Below, piece after piece: positions 59,742-64,000 of a stretch of DNA of 64,000 nt. Under the pieces are notes generated by a model that did no database searches, had not been told where the DNA came from, and was given only the letters and a program-made list of their open reading frames with translations. Position numbers and translations under genes: made by a program. The stretch lies in assembly GCA_022843145.1 (NCBI GenBank), contig JALHOF010000005.1, positions 62,001 to 126,000 on the forward strand. Reading direction: 5' to 3'. Source of the stretch: Hyphomicrobium sp. (GTDB lineage Bacteria > Pseudomonadota > Alphaproteobacteria > Rhizobiales > Hyphomicrobiaceae). Each line of letters begins with the position of its first letter. Position 1 is the first letter of the stretch.

Positions 59742-61268
59742 ATGTCGGTGATCAGCAGCCGCATCCGAAAGCCCAATAGCGCGCGGCCACCCGCCGCGAC
59801 CGGGTCCGTATCTGCTCCGCCGCCGCTTGGCCAGCCGACACCTGCCACTCAATTGAGAAGCAACTCGGACACCGCGGCGCAGCAGACGGCCAAGCTCGGG
59901 ACTGCGGCGAGCGTTCCGCGTCCGCAGGTCGCCGCCGCCGACGCACAGTCCGGTCTGCTTGCGCTGCTGCGGGTCGAGGCCGACGCACGGGCCGCCTCCT
60001 CCGAACGCGACCTCTCGTTCCTCATGGCCAACGAAACGCGCAAGCTCGTGCGCTCCCGGCAGGTCTTCGTGCTCAGCGGCCGCGCCGGCGCGATGCAGAC
60101 GTCGGCGGTGTCGAGCCTCGCCGCCGTCGATCGGACCGCCCCACTGATCGGTTGGGTCGAGTCGATGGTCAACGTGGCGATTGCGGCCGGTGAAACGGCC
60201 GACGCCGTGATGCTGGAGGCGGACGCACATTCGGCCACGGCGGCAGCTGCACCGGGCGCGGCCTATCCGTTCCGCGCCATGACGGCACTGCCATTGCGGC
60301 ATCGCTCGGGCGAATTGCTGGGAGCGGTCGTGCTCGCCCGCGAGCAGCCGTGGACCGAGCAGGATCTGGCCGTCGGCAAGCGGCTGGCGAACACCTACGC
60401 ACACGCCTGGTCGGCACTCGCGGGTCCTAAGCGGTCGCGCCCTTGGCGGAGCTGGTCGCGGCGAAAAATCGCGGCTGGGGCGGCCGTGCTCGCGGCTCTG
60501 GCGCTCGTGCCGGTGCCGCTGTCGGCGATCGCACCGGCGGAAGTCGTGGCGCGGGGCGCACTGGTCGTCGCAACGCCGATCGACGGCGTCATTGACACGA
60601 TCACGGTCGAGCCAAACCAGGTCGTCAAGCAGGGCGACGTGCTGGCGCGACTTGCCGATACGACGCTGAAGAACCGGCTGGAGATCGCCGAGCGCGAGGT
60701 CACGGTGGCGGACGCGCGGCTGAAACAGTCGACACAGATGGCGTTTTCGGATCCGCGCGGGATGCACGAACTCGGCATTGCGCGGGCCGAGCTGGCATTG
60801 AAGATGGCCGAGCGGAACTATGCCCGCGACATGCTGGACCAATCGGTGGTGCGCGCGGCCCGCGGCGGCACTGCCGTGTTTGCCGACAAGCGCGAACTGA
60901 CCGGCAAGCCGGTGGCGGTCGGCGAACGCATCATGGAGATCGCCGACCCGTCAGCGGTGGAACTGAAGATCGAGCTGCCGGTGGCCGACGCCATCGCCTT
61001 GAAGCCCGGCGCACGGGTCATCGCATTCCTCGATTCCGATCCGCTGCGCCCTTTCGCCGGAAAAATAGACCGATCGGACTACAAGGCGCGCCCGGGCGAA
61101 GGCGACATCGCCGCGTTCCGCGTCATCGCGTCGTTCGCTGCCGGCGACCGGCCATCGCCGAGGCTCGGCGTGCGCGGCACGGCGCAAATCAGCGGTGACG
61201 ACGTGCCGCTCGGGTTCTTCCTGTTCCGCAGGCCGATCGCGGCGGCGCGCCAATGGACAGGGCTATGA
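59742..61268 (+). CDS. HlyD-type adaptor with an N-terminal GAF-like domain
   Basis: 508 residues. A Pro/Ala-rich start is followed by a cytoplasmic domain at about 70-225 (LALLRVEADARAASSERDLSF, FRAMTALPLRHRSGELLGAVVLAREQ in part, TEQDLAVGKRLANTYAHAW) that looks like a GAF domain. A transmembrane helix lies at about 247-268. The HlyD part follows: GALVVATPIDGVIDTITVEP, EPNQVVKQGDVLARLADT, a coiled hairpin, and PVAVGERIMEIADPSAVELK. The last residues form a beta barrel ending DDVPLGFFLFRRP. Its stop overlaps the start of the next gene by 4 nt (ATGA). Confidence 0.86.
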   Translation: MSVISSRIRKPNSARPPAATGSVSAPPPLGQPTPATQLRSNSDTAAQQTAKLGTAASVPRPQVAAADAQSGLLALLRVEADARAASSERDLSFLMANETRKLVRSRQVFVLSGRAGAMQTSAVSSLAAVDRTAPLIGWVESMVNVAIAAGETADAVMLEADAHSATAAAAPGAAYPFRAMTALPLRHRSGELLGAVVLAREQPWTEQDLAVGKRLANTYAHAWSALAGPKRSRPWRSWSRRKIAAGAAVLAALALVPVPLSAIAPAEVVARGALVVATPIDGVIDTITVEPNQVVKQGDVLARLADTTLKNRLEIAEREVTVADARLKQSTQMAFSDPRGMHELGIARAELALKMAERNYARDMLDQSVVRAARGGTAVFADKRELTGKPVAVGERIMEIADPSAVELKIELPVADAIALKPGARVIAFLDSDPLRPFAGKIDRSDYKARPGEGDIAAFRVIASFAAGDRPSPRLGVRGTAQISGDDVPLGFFLFRRPIAAARQWTGL

Positions 61269-63415
61269 CTAAGCCGGCGCCAGCCAAACCACTCCCCGAG
61301 CTGAGACAGGAGTTGCGCCTCGAGCGCGGCGCCGACACGGCGGTCGGTGCGCCGACGTGGCTGATCATCGATCCGGTGTCGAACCGCTACATCCAGATCG
61401 AGCAATCGGCATTCCAACTGCTGTCGATGTGGTCCGCCGATGCGACGGCGGCGGCACTGGCGGCGCAAGCGCGCGAGCGGTTCGGACTTGTCGTCGACGG
61501 CGGCCAGATCGAGCAGCTCGCGCATTTCCTCGACCAGCAGCGATTGACGGTCGCCCCGCGAGACGGCGGCTGGAAGACTTATGCCGAAGCCGCGCACGCA
61601 CGCGACCAGGGCTGGTTCGCGTGGGCGATCCACAACTATCTCTATGTGAAAATCCCGTTGCTCACACCGCAGCGCGTTCTCGACCGCACGGCACCCTACA
61701 CGGCAATGTTCTTCACGCGCGCATTCTGGTCCGGCATCGCCGCGACGGGCCTCGTCGGGCTCTATCTGGTCTCGCGCCAGTGGGAGGCGTTCAAAAGCAC
61801 GTTCCTGCATCTCTTCTCGTGGGAAGGGGCGGCGATCTATGGCATCGCACTGATCCTCGTGAAGAGCCTGCACGAACTGGGGCACGCCTACACCGCGACT
61901 CGCTATGGCTGCCGCGTGCCGTCGATGGGCGTGGCGTTCATGGTGCTGATGCCGATGCTCTACACCGACGTGACCGATGCGTGGCGGCTGCGCGAGCGCC
62001 GGCAGCGCATTGCGATCGACGCCGCGGGCATGGCGGTCGAGCTGGCGCTGGCGTGCATCGCGACGGCGCTGTGGGTGTTTCTGCCCGACGGCGCAATGCG
62101 CAGCGTGGCGTTCACCATCGCCACCGTCGGCTGGGTGCTGAGCCTCGCCGTCAACCTCAACCCGCTGATGCGCTTCGACGGCTACTATCTGCTGTCGGAC
62201 ATGATCGGCATCGACAATCTGCAGAGCCGCGCTTTCGAGATCGGCAAGTGGCGCATGCGCGAGGTGCTGTTCGGGCTCGGCGTGCCGCCGCCAGAGCCGC
62301 TGCCGCCGCGCACGCGGCGCTTTCTCACGTGGTACGCGTGGGCGACGTGGCTTTATCGTCTGATCCTGTTCACCGGCATCGCGCTGATGGTCTATCATCT
62401 CGCGTTCAAGGTGCTCGGCATCATCCTGTTCCTCGTCGAGATCGTCTATTTCGTGTTGTGGCCGATCGCGTCGGAAGTGCGGATCTGGTGGCGCAACGGC
62501 GCGGCGATCCGGAAGCGGCGGCGGACGTGGGCAACGGCGGCGTTTGCGGCATCGCTGCTGCTGGCCGCGATCGTACCGTGGTCGACGCGGATCGAGCTGC
62601 CGGCGGTGATCGAGGCGAAATCGCTCGCACGCATCTATCCGCCGCGCCCGGCCGAGATCACCGCCGTGCACGTCGCGCAGGGTCAGGCGATCCGGGCCGG
62701 CGAACCGGTGGTGACGCTGCGGTCGCCAGAACTCGAGCATCAGGCGACGCTCGCGGCGCGGCAGCTGGCGCTGGTCGAGCTGCGGCTCGCACGGCGCGGA
62801 TCCGACGAGCAGGACCGCACGGCCAGCCTGACGCTGGAACGTGAGCGGGCGGCATTGCGCAGCCGGCTGGCGGGGCTTGCGGCAGAGCGCGCGGAACTCG
62901 TGGTCCGTTCGCCGATCACGGGCGACGTGGCCGAACTCAACCTCGAAGTCCAGCCGGGGCGCTTCATCGGCCGCGCGGAACCCATCGCGCTCGTGCGCGG
63001 CGGCGACGGACTTATCGCGCGCGGCTACCTGTCGGAGCATGATCTGGCGCGTGTCGATACCGCTGCAAACGCCCGTTCGGCTGCGCTCTTCGCCCCTGAC
63101 GATCCTTTGCTGGCGCGGCGCGCGCTGAAGCTCGTCAGCGTCGCGAGTTCGGCGTCGCAATCGATCGAGATCGCGGAACTCGCCTCGCAGCACGGCGGTC
63201 CGCTGGCCGTGCGGCCGAAGCCGGACGCACGCGGGACGAGGCAGCTCGTGCCGCAGGCCGCGAGCTATCTAACGGTGTTCGAGATCGCGGACGACGCGGC
63301 CGCACTCGACAAATCGGAGCGGGGCGTGGTTCAGCTCGATGGACGTCCGGAAAGCCTGCTCGCCCGCGCCTGGCGGCAAACCCTGAAGGTCCTGGTCCGT
63401 GAGAGTGGAGTCTAG
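61265..63415 (+). CDS. Site-2-protease-like (M50) membrane protein fused to an HlyD-type arm
   Basis: 716 residues. A PqqD-like domain at about 30-110 (WLIIDPVSNRYIQIEQSAF) is followed by a multi-helix membrane region with the zinc-protease motif HELGH (about 203-207) and the second motif NLNPLMRFDGYY with the ligand Asp. After more helices a lipoyl/HlyD part begins at about 440: PPRPAEITAVHVAQGQAIRAG, QLALVELRLARR, VVRSPITGDVAELNLEVQPG. ATG 61265 overlaps the previous stop as ATGA and has ACAGGG upstream; ATG 61253 is the longer option. It replaces the ATPase expected in an HlyD/TolC exporter. Confidence 0.87.
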   Translation: MTKPAPAKPLPELRQELRLERGADTAVGAPTWLIIDPVSNRYIQIEQSAFQLLSMWSADATAAALAAQARERFGLVVDGGQIEQLAHFLDQQRLTVAPRDGGWKTYAEAAHARDQGWFAWAIHNYLYVKIPLLTPQRVLDRTAPYTAMFFTRAFWSGIAATGLVGLYLVSRQWEAFKSTFLHLFSWEGAAIYGIALILVKSLHELGHAYTATRYGCRVPSMGVAFMVLMPMLYTDVTDAWRLRERRQRIAIDAAGMAVELALACIATALWVFLPDGAMRSVAFTIATVGWVLSLAVNLNPLMRFDGYYLLSDMIGIDNLQSRAFEIGKWRMREVLFGLGVPPPEPLPPRTRRFLTWYAWATWLYRLILFTGIALMVYHLAFKVLGIILFLVEIVYFVLWPIASEVRIWWRNGAAIRKRRRTWATAAFAASLLLAAIVPWSTRIELPAVIEAKSLARIYPPRPAEITAVHVAQGQAIRAGEPVVTLRSPELEHQATLAARQLALVELRLARRGSDEQDRTASLTLERERAALRSRLAGLAAERAELVVRSPITGDVAELNLEVQPGRFIGRAEPIALVRGGDGLIARGYLSEHDLARVDTAANARSAALFAPDDPLLARRALKLVSVASSASQSIEIAELASQHGGPLAVRPKPDARGTRQLVPQAASYLTVFEIADDAAALDKSERGVVQLDGRPESLLARAWRQTLKVLVRESGV

Positions 63416-63450
63416 GCCAGGTTCGCTCCGCCGGTCAGCGAAGAGCCCAC

Positions 63451-63699
63451 TCAGCGGCAAAGCCGGCTGATGGCGCGATCGAGGCCGGGACCGCACCGCC
63501 AATCCGGCGTGCAATAGGTTCGCTCGATTTTCGAATAGGACAGAATGCCGGTGCCGTTCCAACAGCGCACGATCAATTCCTTGATCGGGCCGCGATCGAC
63601 GACGGCCTCGACGCGGACGCCGGGACGAACGAACGCGGGATACTCGGTAAATGAAGCGGCGGCCACGACACCGAGCGCCAATACAGCTCCGATCATCAC
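63451..63699 (-). CDS. Small secreted Cys-containing protein of unknown function
   Basis: 82 residues. The signal peptide is at about 1-16 (MMIGAVLALGVVAAAS). The mature part is short and has four cysteines: IKELIVRCWNGTGILSY, then RTYCTPDWRCGPGLD and a final LCR. The spacing differs from the Cys-tail paralogues at 7864 and 28709. It converges on the end of the export cluster, 35 nt away. No family recognised; translated start at 63699 or 63696. Confidence 0.6.
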   Translation of the reverse strand: MMIGAVLALGVVAAASFTEYPAFVRPGVRVEAVVDRGPIKELIVRCWNGTGILSYSKIERTYCTPDWRCGPGLDRAISRLCR

Positions 63700-64000
63700 G
63701 CATTTACTCCTGCTGCAACACTCAGGCGCACCTCAACCATAGCGTGCGCTATGTAACCCGAAGGGCAAGGTTCGGGCCAGATCGACGTGTTAAGGCGCTG
63801 GCGGGCGGAAAATGCGGCCGAGAGCCGAGGCACGTGATCGTGGGAGGCCAGCAATTGCGGCCAATATCGGCTCTTATTCCGAAAACGGACGGCGTCCCAA
63901 TTCGTTTCCAACTTTGGTATGCAACGGCTCTTGTTAATCAATTCGCGTTTCATTTTCGGTCGCAATCAACGCAAATTAAACTGCTCAGGACAGAGATTTT
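63700..64000. other. Right-edge intergenic stretch
   Basis: No gene with a ribosome site or recognisable domain is seen. The sequence becomes AT-richer towards the edge (GTTAATCAATTCGCG, AATCAACGCAAATTAAAC). It probably contains the promoter of the minus-strand gene ending at 63451. Confidence 0.4.

Noticed and set aside
61079-63193. 704-residue minus-strand open frame opposite the M50/HlyD gene
   Set aside because: Arg/His-rich antisense translation without motifs; the plus frame has HELGH and lipoyl motifs.
1-64000. tRNA, rRNA or prophage/IS genes
   Set aside because: No cloverleaf-like segment with a GTTCGA-type T-loop and matching acceptor ends, and no transposase or integrase motif, could be recognised by eye; a covariance scan would be needed to exclude tRNAs fully.

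Overview
The window reads as a chromosomal stretch of a GC-rich alphaproteobacterium, most likely in the Hyphomicrobiales (Rhizobiales). The reasons are: SAM-II riboswitches in front of metZ and metX; the metX-metW couple; the large (about 380-residue) form of dCTP deaminase; a TIGR02302-type protein next to lysA; and a quinoprotein-dehydrogenase-associated SoxYZ-like carrier. I cannot fix the genus. I recognised no rRNA or tRNA gene, insertion sequence or CRISPR array. Coding density is high and genes lie on both strands.

Layout. 0-24 kb is mostly housekeeping and amino-acid biosynthesis. It holds an argE-type deacylase (cut by the left edge), apaG, a CDP-alcohol phosphatidyltransferase, an MltB-type transglycosylase, metZ, dcd, a divergent ArsR regulator/SDR pair, dapE, dapD, a TlpA-like thioredoxin, argH, a small lipoprotein, lysA, a TIGR02302 protein, ald, metX-metW, hisC-tyrC and chaC. 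Together these cover lysine/DAP (dapD, dapE, lysA), arginine (argE-like, argH), methionine (metX, metW, metZ) and aromatic/histidine steps. Both methionine transcription units carry a SAM-II aptamer; the metZ one is followed by a textbook intrinsic terminator.

24-38 kb is a mixed region: cytochrome c, AsmA, a CNT-type nucleoside transporter, small secreted proteins, a MobA-like nucleotidyltransferase, a GH114-like secreted protein, a secreted nuclease, the SoxYZ-like carrier, a cyclic-nucleotide-binding-domain protein, a methyltransferase, zur-znuC-znuB without znuA, and a thiolase homologue that has lost key residues.

38-64 kb is the accessory-looking part. It starts with a 1133-residue membrane protein with a coiled coil and a duplicated C-terminal domain, then an FAH-family hydrolase, a cytochrome c'/b561 pair, and a 40-bp tandem palindromic repeat. 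A long minus-strand cluster follows (45195-56322): an SrfB-like actin-fold protein, an SrfC-like P-loop protein and a SEL1-repeat membrane protein with 4-nt overlaps, then a coiled-coil secreted protein, a substrate-binding-domain/OmpA fusion and a Bug-type binding protein. A plus-strand export cluster (57207-63415) combines a TolC-like outer-membrane lipoprotein, two HlyD-type adaptors (one with a GAF-like N-terminal domain) and a fusion of a site-2-protease-like membrane domain with an HlyD-like arm, without any ATPase or RND pump. The SrfB/SrfC cluster and the M50/HlyD export cluster are the best candidates for poorly described systems.
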